From positions 90,299,475-90,363,474 of the forward strand of contig JAKSZU010000002.1 of assembly GCA_026018925.1 (NCBI GenBank): a stretch of 64,000 nucleotides of DNA, written 5' to 3'. The position numbers and the translations under genes are program-made. This document shows, one piece after another, positions 43,611-54,509 of the stretch. The notes below the pieces were generated by a model, which saw nothing but the letters and a program-made list of their open reading frames with translations, was not told the origin of the DNA and ran no database searches. Every line of letters begins with the position of its first letter. Positions within the stretch are counted from its first letter, which is position 1. This DNA is from Tupaia tana. Taxonomy: Eukaryota > Chordata > Mammalia > Scandentia > Tupaiidae.

Positions 43611-43849
43611 TAGCCCACAGATGGTGAAGCAGTTACATCACTGGACTTCCACACAGCTGACTGCAGTTCAAGGACCAGACCCAGTGGCTTGAAAGCCAGC
43701 AGTTATGCGTGCATACCCAAGATCCCAGGAGGAGAATTGAGGAGAAGAGATTGAGGCACTGCCGTCCCCTTTCAGGGGTAATTTCTCACTTTCCTTCTCA
43801 TGTTCTCTGTCTCTCTCAGGTTAAAAAAAAATTCTACAAAGAAAAAAAA
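43610..43849 (+). repeat. tRNA-derived SINE, L-type, first of a same-site pair
   Basis: TAGCCCACAGATGGTGAAG, a decayed B box AGTTCAAGGACC, GGAGGAGAATTGAGGAGAAG, CT zone and a shortened 3' end with A-rich tail. Flanked by CTCCAAACCT at 43600 and 43851. Confidence 0.87.
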
Positions 43850-43860
43850 GCTCCAAACCT

Positions 43861-44133
43861 AGCAACTAGCACATGGCATAGCGGTAAGATGCTAGACTCC
43901 CACGTGGTTGACCGCGGTTCTAGTTCCAAGCTCAGCAGCTTTAAACTCACCCCAGCGTATGTGCTGGGTGCCCATAAATTCCAAGAGGAGATTGGATGAG
44001 AAGGGATTGTGGCATGGCCATTTGCCCCCCCCCCCCCCGCCCCCGCCACCCCAGGGGTGATTTCTCACTTTCTGTCTCTCTGCCTCTCCAGTGAGCACAC
44101 AGCCATATAGCAAAAAGCTCCTAAATAAATAAA
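43861..44133 (+). repeat. tRNA-derived SINE, L-type, second of a same-site pair
   Basis: AGCAACTAGCACATGGCATAG, B box GGTTCTAGTTCC, middle module with a C14 run (44025-44038), AGCCATATAGCAAAAAGCTCC and AAATAAATAAA. Flanked by CTCCAAACCT (43851) and CTCCAAATCT (44134). Confidence 0.88.
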
Positions 44134-44143
44134 CTCCAAATCT

Positions 44144-44533
44144 GATGGGAAGTGTGGAGTGGGGGTGGGGGGATGGGGAATAGAAGAATGTTAATCAGCG
44201 GGAGCAAAACTATAGATAGGTAAGAGGAATCATTTCTTGTGTTATCAAATATAGCAGGGAGAATAACATTAACAGCTTACTGTATATCTCAGAGTAGTTG
44301 AGAAAGAGAATCTTGAGAAAGAGAATCTTGAAGGTTCCCTTGCAATGAAGGGTATATTAATCACTTTGATTTAAAAATTATACAAATATAAAAAATTTCA
44401 TACAAATATAAGTCTGTGCAATTATTATATGTTGACACATTTTTTTAAACCTCCAAATCTTGTTGCATGGTACCAATAAACATAGAACTATGTTCCAAAT
44501 GAAGGTCTAGCCTTCTTTTCAATAAATTGATTG
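44144..44533. other. Unique AT-rich DNA
   Basis: Contains two tandem copies of GAGAAAGAGAATCTTGA (about 44299-44332) and a repeated ATACAAATATAA word near 44380-44410. No gene. Confidence 0.5.
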
Positions 44534-44718
44534 GGGGTCAGCAGATGGCATAGCATTTACGTATTGGACTCCCACATGGCTGACCATGGTTCAAGGCCCT
44601 AATTCGGGGGCTTGAAAATCGCACTGAGCATGTTTGTGTATGCCCAAAATCCCAGGAAGAGAATGGAGGAGAAGGGGTTGTTGCAGCGTGGCCATCCCCC
44701 CTGAGGAGTGATTTCTCA

Positions 44719-44758
<40 letters not shown>

Positions 44759-44812
44759 AGTGCATGCTCCCTGTGACAAAAACTTCTTAAAAAGAAAAAA
44801 AGAAAAGAGAAG
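44534..44812 (+). repeat. tRNA-derived SINE, L-type
   Basis: GGGGGTCAGCAGATGGCATAG, B box GGTTCAAGGCC, GAGAATGGAGGAGAAGGGG, (CT)n of about 30 bp, GCTCCCTGTGACAAAAACTTC and an A-rich tail. Confidence 0.9.
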
Positions 44813-44941
44813 AAATAGATTGAACGTTTACAAAGAAAAGGAAACTCTAGGCCTTCTATTCTCTGTTTTTGTGCAAGGAAGTTGAGAGGGAAGCTAAAGG
44901 TTTATTTTCAAAATACCATTTATTCACCCCTTACCGATTTG

Positions 44942-45629
44942 TCTGAATATCTTTTTTTTTAAGAGAGTTCAGACGTTCTAATTTTTTTTAATTTATTTAT
45001 TTACATTCATTCACTGTACATCATGACAACATAAAAAATGAGATTTTCCATCCAGAGTACACTGTATATTGGCTCAATCAAGCACATCAACATACATGTT
45101 ATCGTCAACAAATAATTTTCCATTTCTTGTTTACTATGTTTTGCTTTTTTTTTCCTCGTCCTTGATTCCCTATCTCTTACCCTCTGCCATCTCCCACTCT
45201 CCTCCCACACTGTCTCTGGTATCTATGTTTGCTTTCATACTGTTTTCCCCCACATTTTATCAAGTCACTAAAGATCTTAATTAATCTAAATGTTTCCATA
45301 GCAAGCACAGCTGATATATGCATTTCTATGAACACAAGTCCAACTTTAGGCATAAGCCTCAGTGAGTAGAATGAACATCCTATAAAGTAGCACCTAGCTG
45401 GGGCTATATAGCTTACTGCAGTCATCAAATAGGTATTTTTTTTTCTGAAACTTTTTTTTTCAACTTAATTTACATTCTTTCCCTAAGCATCGTCACAGCA
45501 TACAAAATGTGATTTCCCATCCAGAATATACTACATAGTGGCTTAATCATGCATATTATTATCACAAATTTTCCATTTCTAGTTTCTAGAAATTTTCACC
45601 CCTATTTCTGACCTTCTGAATATCTTTTT
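44942..45629 (-). mobile_element. 5'-truncated HAL1 3' UTR copy with TSD
   Basis: TSD TCTGAATATCTTTTT at 44942 and 45615. The body (44982-45614) matches the two-module 3' UTR of the element at 39242: ATTCATTCACTGTACATCATG, GTCTCTGGTATCTATG, then GCATACAAAATGTGATTTCCC. It stops within the proximal module, so ORF1 is absent. Between two A runs (element strand) lies a 21-bp foreign stretch at 44961-44981. Confidence 0.85.
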
Positions 45630-47006
45630 AATTTGTGGACAATGTCGATCAAGTTCACACCCTCTTTTTTGTGCACATCATTTGCAAATGAGTAAAAATC
45701 ACTAATACCAAGAAGGCGTTCATAACTGCCGTCCATGAAGACCAAGCTCTGCCTGTGGAGTCACTCTTGTGTTCCAGTGACCTCAGTTGAGTCAGTCCGA
45801 GGCCACATGGGCTGAACTAGTGCACCTTCATTTCATGAAACACAGTCTATAAAACACCAGCCTTGTAAAACTCCGATTTGGCAGGTGGTTTTTGCAAGAG
45901 CTGTAAAACCTCACAAGGAGATGTGCCCAAGGATTGCTTTAAATATCAAGATGTCCTTGAATTTTAAAAATATGTGTACAGATAAACAGGTAGACAGATA
46001 TACATACATATATATATATATATATGAATCAGGAGGTTATATGTCATTTTACAAAAGTACGTGTACTCACACTCAATGAAATAAATATTAAGCCAGATAG
46101 AATATTAGGTTTCACCAATGGAAAAAAAGAAAACACCCTGCCAGACCTAAATAGTTGTTCCCATATTTCAGAGAGCTATGAGTGACTCACCAGGCCACAA
46201 ACCCAGCTCAGAGGTAGGCCTGGTTATGAGGCAGGACCGGCACAACGGGTTCTCAGGCTGGTGGTTAATGGAAAGGGTAAGCTAAGAGTGGCCCTCCGTG
46301 AGCTGCCAGGGAAGGGAGTAAACAAGGACCTTTAGCTATCCCCCCGCGACATCATCTTTCTTCTCCGAAAAATTGCTAGTGTTCTTTGACCAACTTTCCA
46401 TTTCCCTAATCTCTTAGTTTGTAAATATTTGTTTCTGTGTGTTTAAGCAGTTAATCTGGAAAGGATACCCTAATTGGATGGACAGGAAGAAAATGTACCA
46501 GATATAAATAACTGTTTTCCTGAATAAAAATTTATATAAAAAAAAAAAAGTAAGCATTTTAAAAGTTCCTACCTACCCACATTCCTGTGAAGGGGAAAAA
46601 CTCTTCCTGCAGGAGGAAAACTGTCCACGTGGTGCATCATATTGGAACAGCCTGAGGGTTGTTGAGGCCTGAGGTTGGCTTCGGGTTCTCCACACCAGGC
46701 TTTGGAGGTAAAACTCAGCTTTGACCACAGCTAAGCTTTACTGTAAAGAGCCTCTGGGCAGTAAGTCCTGTGTAATTAGAAACTGGCAAAGGACGAGAGT
46801 TGTTGTTACAATACTCAGAGGCAGGGTTATGACAGAATAAGCAGTTTGTGCATTTGAGTTTGGCTTTTCATCGTAAGCTTTGAAAATTTTATTGGATGTA
46901 AATATCCAACGAATGTTCATTGAGTTCATAAAGGTCCATGAGGAAATGAGCAGACTCCTTCCAGGGCTCTACTATCTAGTTTTACCTCTTTTCTTTTTAC
47001 TTTTTT
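45630..47006. other. Unique DNA with a (TA)n tract
   Basis: No gene or clear interspersed repeat. (TA)n near 46000-46025 and A11 near 46538-46549. Confidence 0.45.
46000..46025. repeat. (TA)n/(CATA)n microsatellite
   Basis: TACATACATA followed by about eight TA units. Confidence 0.9.
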
Positions 47007-47240
47007 TTTCTTTTTTTTTTTTTAATGATAGAGAGCACATACATTAAAGAAACAGAGAACAAGAAAGCACCCTCGACAGGACCTTGTCATGCCACAGTTC
47101 CCTTTCCTCAGCTCTCCAACTCCTCAGGATCCTGGGCCCCTACATACATTCCCAGAGTGTTTTCAGGCTGACTCAGGGAATCGAACCCACGGTTGGCCAT
47201 GTGGCTTTCAGCACTACAGTCCAGTATGCTGTAGACTATG
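47007..47240 (-). repeat. tRNA-derived SINE, very old
   Basis: Reverse strand retains GTGGGTTCGATTCCC (B box), GAGTTGGAGAGCTGAGG and AACTGTGGCATGACAAGG, then a T-rich tail region. The head is much rearranged. Confidence 0.6.
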
Positions 47241-47457
47241 TTGCTAAGGTTGAACCAGCCTTTCTCTTAACTCTGTTTCTCTTTTCTTCTTCTACTTGCA
47301 GCAGTGGGTAGTGAGTGTGAGACTGCTTGTAAATATGATTCTTTGGAATGATCCAAGGAGTAATCAGGTCAAAATGATAGCCACAGACCCAGTTCTCTGG
47401 GATATTTTGAGGAAGTCATATCTTCTCCTGCCTTTGGTCAGAAAAAGTATGACTATT
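47241..47457. other. Unique non-coding DNA with an acceptor-like site
   Basis: CTCTTTTCTTCTTCTACTTGCAG at 47279-47301 is a good splice-acceptor consensus, but no open downstream exon with a donor is evident. Probably chance. Confidence 0.3.
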
Positions 47458-47538
47458 ATTCAGTTGTCAGGGAAGTTATGACGCATTTTTTGCATAGAAA
47501 AACATAAAAAAGAATGTCACAACTCTCCTGACAATCTC
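47458..47538. mobile_element. Mariner-like MITE, copy 4
   Basis: TTCAGTTGTCAGGGAAGTTA at the left pairs with CACAACTCTCCTGACAATCT at the right. The centre TTGCATAGAAAAACA is the family signature. Confidence 0.65.
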
Positions 47539-47774
47539 TTATAAGCATATATCTCTTTACGTGGCTATTAAAAAAATCAAAATTTACCTGTTTTAACAGA
47601 GTAGCACAGGATGAATCATTTGATAGCCAGCCTTGGTGAATTTTGCCCACAAGAATGTCAAATTTCCCTTTTTTTGAACTTGCCCACCATCTACTTACAT
47701 TCCAGATGTCTATTCTTAAAGTACACACCTTAAAGTGAGCAACGAAATTTATAATTATGAGAGTCTGCCACTGG

Positions 47775-47823
47775 AAAAAAAAAAAAAAAAAAAAAGAAGA
47801 AGAAGAAAAGAAAGAAAGAAAAA
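47775..47823. repeat. A-rich (A)n(GAA)n tract
   Basis: A21 followed by GAA and GAAA units. It accounts for the low-complexity part of a 147-codon minus-strand ORF, which is not a gene. Confidence 0.9.
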
Positions 47824-49395
47824 CTGCCAGAAGGAACCTACACCACCCACTAAAGGATTGTTCTTGGCGTGATGACTGAGGTGTGGTACATTTGCACATG
47901 GTAATATGAGCTGTCCTGTCTTAAGTGGCAATAATGCTAGGGGATACTTTTCTTCTTTGAGTTATATTATTATCCCCTCAAATGAGACATATCTCAATTT
48001 TGAATCATGACTGTGGGATGTGTCCACACCCATCTCACCCCAACATATGTAAATTGCATTTCTCCCAAGACTCTCAGCTATGAGAGAATGCAACCGTCAA
48101 TATTATGAAAGTGGCTCGGCTGCAATGTTTGCTTTCCTGTGCTCAGTCACTCGAGCAGTCCAAGTGACACAATTGACAAGGCGGAACAAGAAATTTATCC
48201 CTTCAAGATGGAGCATTTTGCAAAGGAGGCTGAGTTTTGGAGCAAACTAATGGTAAGTTGAATGAAGTGTTTAAATATCAAGGACATCATGCTGGGCATT
48301 TTCCTTATGGCTTTTTATAAAATTAAGATGAAAGGGGAATTTATAATCAAAGGATTGTAGTCTTGCTCGTTATTTTTGAAGTGAAACATGCCTTCCACAT
48401 ACCAAATGATGTTTGTGATAAATGCCTTTGAATGAGCTGTTTGAGTGTAAATTTTTCTAATTTCGATGAACATTACTGAGCAGCTTGTGAACATAACAAG
48501 ACATTATGACCTTACTGAAGCAAGGTACCCACTGACGGAAAGGAAGTCTAAAGTCAAGCTAGATTTTTAACATGTTTCTCGGAACTCTATGTTCAATTGT
48601 TACTTTTGGTTGTCTTTAACCATACCTCTTTTAAGATTTTATCTATACTCATGTGTGGATGGATGGGGGTGTGTGTGTATATGGGAATTATGATCAGAGA
48701 GCATAATAAATGAGCATACCAATGTTGACTAAGACTTTAATGCTTTTTGAACTGGACGTATTCAGACCTGCCATTTTCCCTTTATGTCGCTAAGAACTGC
48801 TGAGTTTGCTTCAGAAGAACTGGTAGAGTCTTGAAAACATTATGTCGTAGAATGGCAAATTCCCAGGCCTTGGGGACCCTGGCTACCCATCATGTGTTAT
48901 AGTTGAATAAACTGGACTCTCCTGACCAAAAGAGCCCATATTTAAGCTACACCCCACGCCCTCATCCAGGTTTGTTTCAGTCATTATATCTTACTAATCA
49001 AATCTTGTTTTCTTCTTTCTGTGAATTTAAGCCTTATTGGACATAAAAAAAAATCCCATTGCAAATACAGGAGAACTTTAGATTGGATGACACCAAATTA
49101 TCTTTCATTGACAACAGTGTGGTCCATCTGTCTTTTCCCTGGGAGTTATGACTTGTACTATCTTCCTTGACATGAAGTTGACTCCAGGAGTATTTAAACA
49201 TTGGTTTCTAGAGTAATTTACCTCTGTTTATTAAAGAATATTCGCTCTATCTGATGTCTTGGATTTTAACGCGATATCTAAACAGGTAAACCATTGTGTA
49301 TGATACTTTTGAAAGGAAGAGAGTAATGAAATAAGGTACTCTTTCCAGACATAGCCTCAAAAGGACAATTTGTAGATCCATATTCAAGCTTTTGG
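47824..49395. other. Unique, repeat-free DNA
   Basis: About 1.6 kb without identifiable repeats, unusual for this window. It contains one exon-like segment at 48108-48252. Confidence 0.45.
48108..48252 (+). other. Exon-like open segment with a donor site
   Basis: One frame is open from 48108 to a consensus donor (ATG then GTAAGT at 48253). An internal ATG at 48208 has a good Kozak context (AAGATGG) and gives MEHFAKEAEFWSKLM before the donor. There is no homology I recognise, no promoter and no next exon in view. It could be a first coding exon or coincidence. Confidence 0.2.
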
Positions 49396-49557
49396 AAATT
49401 ATTGTTTATTTAATATTATGTATTATTATTATTCAATTTGACCAGAGAGAAAGAGTGAGAGAGTGAGAAAGCAAGCCACCAGATCCAGGACTCGAACCAC
49501 ACTCAGTCATGTGGCAGTCCAGCACCTTACACACCGTACCATCTGCCAGACCCTCAA
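49396..49557 (-). repeat. tRNA-derived SINE, S-type
   Basis: Reverse strand: GGGTCTGGCAGATGGTACGG, B box GGTTCGAGTCC, GGTGGCTTGCTTTCTC, CT zone, GGTCAAATTGAATAATAATA and an AT tail. TSD TTCAAGCTTTTG on both sides. Confidence 0.92.
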
Positions 49558-49571
49558 TTTTCAAGCTTTTG

Positions 49572-51449
49572 ATACCTCTGCCTTAGTTTAACCAATTCGT
49601 TCATTCATTCATTTAGCACGTTGACAAGTTGTATTATGAATACTCATTCATTTCTAGACTTTTGTAATATGAATTTTTTTAAAGTGTTGTTTTAGTTGAG
49701 TTCATTTTGATAAACTTATAGAGGGAAAAAGTGAAAAGGCTGGTTTGTTTGTTTGTTTTCCTCCATGCCATCCAGGCAAGGAGAACCTGTGCTCCATGGG
49801 GCTGGAAAGTGAGGTATCAGCAGGCTGCTTGGATGAGCTCCAGTATCCTGAAAACAACCCTTGGGGCCCACACAAAGGCAAGGGCTCAAGAAATGCACAA
49901 AGGGCTGAGATGTAGGCAGAATCCTCCCCAGGCAGACCACCCCTCCACTTCCACCTCCATCCAAGGAGGTTTCCAGGTGAGATAGCCACGTGAGAGGACG
50001 TCAGCATTACAAAGTGAACCTACCGTGAAATTCAACCTAGCCTGTTCTGTTAAACTTCAGCCTAGTTTGAAAATCTCTCCTCTTTCCGAGCCTTTCTTCC
50101 CCACCTGGCTGCACCTCAACTACCAGGTGCTGTCACCAGTGCCCCTGGCAGATGAGTGGTAACTTCTCATGAGAGAGGCAGGTCAGCGAACCAGATTCTG
50201 CCTTGGGGAGCTGGCAGCAGCTTAGCAGCCTCTCCTCAGTCCTTCCAGGTATGGAATGGACTTACCTGCCAACTCAGACAGCCAGGGACAGGCACAGGCC
50301 AGGGTGGGAGGGGCTGAAATTCACAAGGAGCCATAGCTGCTTGGAGCCTGTGTGAATCAACAGAAATGGATTTCAGAGCACCTGGTGTGTTTTAGAGTGT
50401 CTTTCTACTATAATTAGTGTACACAACCTCTTTTGCGGTCAGCAAGTTGCTATCTTAACAGTATAGATTGTGAGACATAATAGAGATTTAATAACAGGCT
50501 TGGCACCCTCTGATTGGCGAGCAGGCCGGGAGTGGGAAGTATAAGCCTCTGCCCTCAGACGTTGGTGAATTCTTACAGAAAATCAGATGTCATCTCTCAG
50601 CCTTCTCTACCAGGAGGACCAGGGTTCATTCCTCCATAGAGTTTCCTGGTCATGTTTGGTTCTTCGTGCACCTGAGTTCACACGTCTCCTAAGGCCAGCA
50701 AACCTTCCTTGCCCTTCATTCTCTATTCCTTGAATTAACCAAGTCCTTTCTAGAAAATTTTCCAGGTACTAGGAATTTCGAGGGTTTAAATTGTCTCTTC
50801 CAGACAATACTCCTGCCTCCTGGTACATTTTTCCCCCTCCAAACTCCTCCTCATAGTGCTATGATCCAATTTCCTAAGGTCTGCTTCTTTGCTGCTATTT
50901 GAACAACACACTTTTCTTCTTTTTTCTTTCCTATCTTAGTTTCATTTCTAGTTTTTTTGGCCCTCCCATCTCTCTCCTCTGTCTTTATTCACGTCAGCTT
51001 GTCCACTCACTGATAGCTGGTGACTTGTAGTATAGTTCAACGTAGGTGATTCATTCTTCTAAGCCTATACGTAGTTGTATTTGACATAAATAAAGTATCT
51101 CTCCTCTATGGGAAAAAGAGGTGCATAATTCACCTGATACTTTGAAAGGGTAGGCAAGTTACCAGGTCAAGTACACAAATGGAGATAATTAAGCGATCGT
51201 GTGTTTAGATGGACAGGTCTTGGATTTCAGGAGAAATTCTGAGTCCAGAAGGCAAGGACTTTATAAGACCATAAAATCTTTTATTTAACCTGCTCAGTCT
51301 TTTTGGAGTCATTGTTTTGTTCACATGTTTAGCCAACACTTCCAATTCAGAATTCAAGTACCAATCCAGAGACAGAACTTCCTTGGCAAGGTATCAGACC
51401 GTAGTCTGCGGGAGCTGAGCACAGTGGTCCACGCATTCTCCTCACCACA
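49572..51449. other. Unique non-coding DNA
   Basis: Largest repeat-poor block of the window. A 101-codon minus ORF at 49702-50007 is matched by an open plus frame and has no domain. No gene supported. Confidence 0.45.
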
Positions 51450-51640
51450 TTTTCAAGTAGTCCTTGGGGCCTCTGAACATTTTAGCTTCCACCTCTGATC
51501 CAAGTAATCTCATCATTTTACAGAAAAGGAAACTGAGGCACAGAGAAGTTACTTTTCCAATATTACCCAAGTAGTAGTGGTGAGGATTAGAGCTGAGCCT
51601 TGTCGTGAGCCCTTAACCCTCTTTCTCCTCTGTTTTGGGA
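51450..51640 (-). repeat. MIR SINE fossil
   Basis: CATTTTACAGAAAAGGAAACTGAGGCACAGAGAAG followed by ATTACCCAAGTAGTAGTGG and GATTAGAGCTGAGCC is the MIR core in reverse orientation, unusually well preserved; the phrase spans 51515-51549. Confidence 0.85.
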
Positions 51641-51842
51641 CTATAGTTATTTCCGAGTACAGGATTGGGAAGCTTGGCAGGCTAGGGGAAGGCACAGGCC
51701 AGAATGTGGCAAGATGCTCTTCATTGAAGAGGGACATCAAACTACAGGTCATTCTGAAAGCAGGAGCCTGGGAGATCCAGGAAGATAGAACTTCTCAACT
51801 GTGACTTTGAAATGAATTTTATATTATTGTATTTACTACTTT

Positions 51843-52075
51843 CTTTTATTAAGAATTATTTTATTTAACTTTATTTACGTGTGTGTGTGTGTGTATGTGT
51901 GTGTGTGTATATATATATATATTTTTTTATTTTTTATTTTTTTTTTTTTTTTTAATTTGACCAGAGAGGGACAGAGTAAAGGAGAGAGAAAGCAAGCCAC
52001 CAGGTCTAGGACTTGAACTGCAGTCAGCCATGTAGGAGTCCAGAGCCCTTAACCACCATACCACCTGCCGGCCCC
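51843..52075 (-). repeat. tRNA-derived SINE, S-type, with microsatellite tail
   Basis: Reverse strand: GGGGCCGGCAGGTGGTATGG, B box AGTTCAAGTCC, GGTGGCTTGCTTTCTC and GGTCAAATTAAAAAAA, then a tail expanded into (TA)n(CA)n. TSD TTGTATTTACTA at 51826 and 52075. Confidence 0.92.
51880..51922. repeat. (GT)n(AT)n microsatellite
   Basis: Grown inside the A/T-rich tail of the S-type SINE. Confidence 0.93.
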
Positions 52076-52225
52076 TTGTATTTACTATTTTCAATGCCAA
52101 GAAAGAACATGCTTCATAGTTAGCTTTTCCTCTTGATTTCAATTGTTTGAGTTAAAAAAAAAAAAAAAGAATGTGGAAATAGTTCCATTGTGATACATTT
52201 TAATCTTATAAAAAATATCCCAAAT

Positions 52226-52470
52226 TGGGCCAGCCACATGATAACTGACTATGTGGTTCCGGGCCCAGACCAGGTGGCTCAAAAACCACACTGGACACGT
52301 GGGTGTACATGTGCATGTGCCAAAAATCCCAAAAGGAGGAAGAAATGAAGGGACTGCGGTGTGGCCATCCGCATGGGCAGTGCTTTCTCACTTTCCCTCT
52401 CTCTCCCTCTCTCTCCTCTCTGTCTATATCCAGTAAGGACACCTGGCCTCTGGCAAATTAAAAAAAAAAT
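52226..52470 (+). repeat. tRNA-derived SINE, old L-type with head deletion
   Basis: ATTGGGCCAGCCACATGAT is followed by an abbreviated head without a clear A or B box, then GGAGGAAGAAATGAAGGGAC, GGCCATCCGCATGGGCAG, CT zone and CTGGCCTCTGGCAAATT. Confidence 0.75.
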
Positions 52471-53464
52471 CACAAATTTATAAACAAAACTTACTGATAA
52501 AAAAATATCTGTGTACTTCTTTCTTGTCCACTTTCCTCTCCTAATCTCATTTAATTTTCGTAGAACTCTGGCCTGAACTGTTGGTGCAGTTAGTCTCTGT
52601 CTTGAATATGCTAAAATGACATTGGCTGTTGGCTGGAGGCTCCGAAGGCACAGCCTCCCACAGACACAGTGGCGCTGTGATCTCCGCGGGCTCACAGGGC
52701 CAGCAGGAGGGGGCCACCATCATCCTGCCTATCATTATTGATGTGGCTTCTGCGACCTCTGCTGTGTTTCTGTCCAGTATGGTTCTGGATGCAATTCAGA
52801 AAACACCTGCTGAAATCCTTGCAAGAAACCTATGCGTGTGCCAAGGCGAGGTGATTGGTGTCGCTCTTGAACAACGTGAAGGTCAACCTCTTGGCTCTCT
52901 TTTAGCAGTTATTTTAATGCGAGTCAGAATTCTTTACTGACTGAATTTTAATGCAGGCTGGCATTTCTACTCTTTGCATAGTAGCACACAAAATAGCTTT
53001 TTATCTGAAATGGAAGAAGGATGGAGATTTTTCAAGGCATTTAGAATTGGAGGATAGATATGGAAGAGAGCTCTCTACAATCTTGAATTGCAGGAAAGCT
53101 TTAAAATTAATATTTGATCTCTTCTTTCATTCCTCCATCCTCGTCCTCCTCACAGCAATTATACCTCTGTGTCTGCTTTCTCTTCTTTTGGGAGCTTCGT
53201 TTTCCCCTGCTTTCCAAACTCTCAGCTTCTAGTTGAAATAACAAGATCTCTTCTTTTCCATCAGTGAAGATCTATCATCAGTCCTACCACTTACGCTCTT
53301 GTCCTCTATACGGGCTGTACATGTCCATCTACTGTGTAAATGTGGCAGCTGCAAATGAGAGGAAAAAACACTGTAGAAGTAATGGCACTGAGCATTGACA
53401 ATAGCATGTTACCATACATAAAAAGTTCATGTGACCCGAGACCACATTTGTATAATAACATTAA
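52471..53464. other. Unique DNA with short ORFs
   Basis: A 103-codon plus ORF (52629-52940) and a 93-codon ORF (52951-53232) lie in tandem without domains or splice sites I trust. The overlapping minus ORF enters the SINE. Coding status unsupported. Confidence 0.4.
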
Positions 53465-53600
53465 TGATGATACAGTAACAATAACTAACATTTATGGCTA
53501 GTGTAGACGGTGCTAGAAACTTGCTAGGTGTTTCATAGGTATTATCTACTGTAATCTTCACAATGCCTCTATCTTCCTGTAAAATGAATGAGATAATAGT
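53465..53600 (-). repeat. MIR SINE fossil, partial
   Basis: ATAACTAACATTTATGGCT, GGTGCTAGAAACTTGCTAGG, TTATCTACTGTAATCTTCAC and AATGCCTCT is the MIR 3' region in reverse. Confidence 0.65.
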
Positions 53601-53699
53601 CTATGTGGGACAAGGCTTAGCTTTAGGCACCAAAACTTTAAAGGGGTACAAACTGACCAGCGCATGTTGCAAAGTGAGGGTGGTACTGGCTGAACAGAG

Positions 53700-53763
53700 T
53701 GGTGATTCTAAACCTTGAGCCTGCAGTGAAAACTTCTGGAAGACTGCTTAAAACACGGAGAGT
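53700..53763 (+). mobile_element. MER5A-like element, left part (split by a SINE)
   Basis: GTGGTGATTCTAAACCTTGAGCC and GAAGACTGCTTAAAACACGG match the start of MER5A. The remainder lies at 54001-54130. Confidence 0.55.
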
Positions 53764-53985
53764 TGGGACTAGCAGTTGGCATGATGGTTATGTGGCTGGA
53801 CTCCCACATGGTCGACCGTGGTTTGAGTCGCAGACCTGGCAACTTAGCACTCATGCCAGGTATATGTGCATATGTACCAAAAATGCTGAGAGGAAAAGGG
53901 ATTGCAGCATGGCCATCCCCTCTGGCAGGGAGGTTATTTCTTCCTTACTATCTCTTGCTGTCTCTCCAGCAAAAATCTCTCTAAT
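53764..53985 (+). repeat. tRNA-derived SINE, L-type, nested in MER5A
   Basis: TTGGGACTAGCAGTTGGCATG, B box GGTTTGAGTCG, a shortened middle module AGAGGAAAAGGGATTGCAGC, CT zone reduced, and CCAGCAAAAATCTCTC. Confidence 0.88.
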
Positions 53986-54000
53986 TTTGTTTTTAAATTA

Positions 54001-54130
54001 TAAAATATGGATCACTGGGACAAGCACTATGGTTAAGGGTGGGCCCCCAAAATTTGCATTGGCCTTCACAACAAGTTGCTGGGTACAGCCTATGCTGCTG
54101 ACCCAGGGAGCACTCCAAGAATTGCTGGCC
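54001..54130 (+). mobile_element. MER5A-like element, right part
   Basis: GGGTGGGCCCCCAAAATTTGC, CACAACAAGTTGCTGGG and ATGCTGCTGACCCAGGGAGC correspond to the second half of MER5A. Confidence 0.6.
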
Positions 54131-54220
54131 AATCGCTCACAGCTGTACTACATCTGAAGCAGGGGAAGGGACCCAGAATGCATACTGGGGGGCTGCTCTG
54201 GGGTGCGTGAAAACCTCCTG

Positions 54221-54498
54221 GAACCAGCAGTTAGCGTAATGGCTATGTCGCTGGACTCCCACGTAGTCGACCACGGTTCGAGTCCCGGACCCGGCGGCTT
54301 AAACTCACGCCGGGCACGTGTGCGTGCGTGCCCAAGATCCCAAGAGGAGAATGGAGGAGAAGGGATTGCGGCGTGGCCATCCCCCCTGGGGGGTGATTTC
54401 CTGTTTTCTATCTCTCTGTCTCTCTCTGTCTGTCTGGCGAGCACACGCGCCCTATAGCAAAAACCTCTCCAAAAAAAGAAAAAAAAAAAAAAAAAAAA
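54221..54498 (+). repeat. tRNA-derived SINE, L-type, young
   Basis: Near-consensus copy. A box TAGCGTAATGG (54232-54242) and B box GGTTCGAGTCC (54275-54285) with tRNA-like spacing, every CpG of the head kept, CCCTATAGCAAAAACCTCTCC and a long A tail. TSD AAAACCTCCTG at 54210 and about 54499. Confidence 0.97.
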
Positions 54499-54509
54499 AA
54501 AACCTCCTG

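Noticed and set aside
43217-43627. 136-codon plus-strand ORF with Pro/Ser-rich product
   Set aside because: Ends in a SINE, overlaps another open frame, no domain recognised; likely chance in GC-richer DNA.
47279-47301. Splice acceptor consensus
   Set aside because: No open exon with donor follows within a plausible distance.
54232-54285. Possible functional tRNA gene from the A and B boxes
   Set aside because: The boxes belong to a SINE head: no complete cloverleaf and no acceptor stem pairing, and dozens of copies are scattered.
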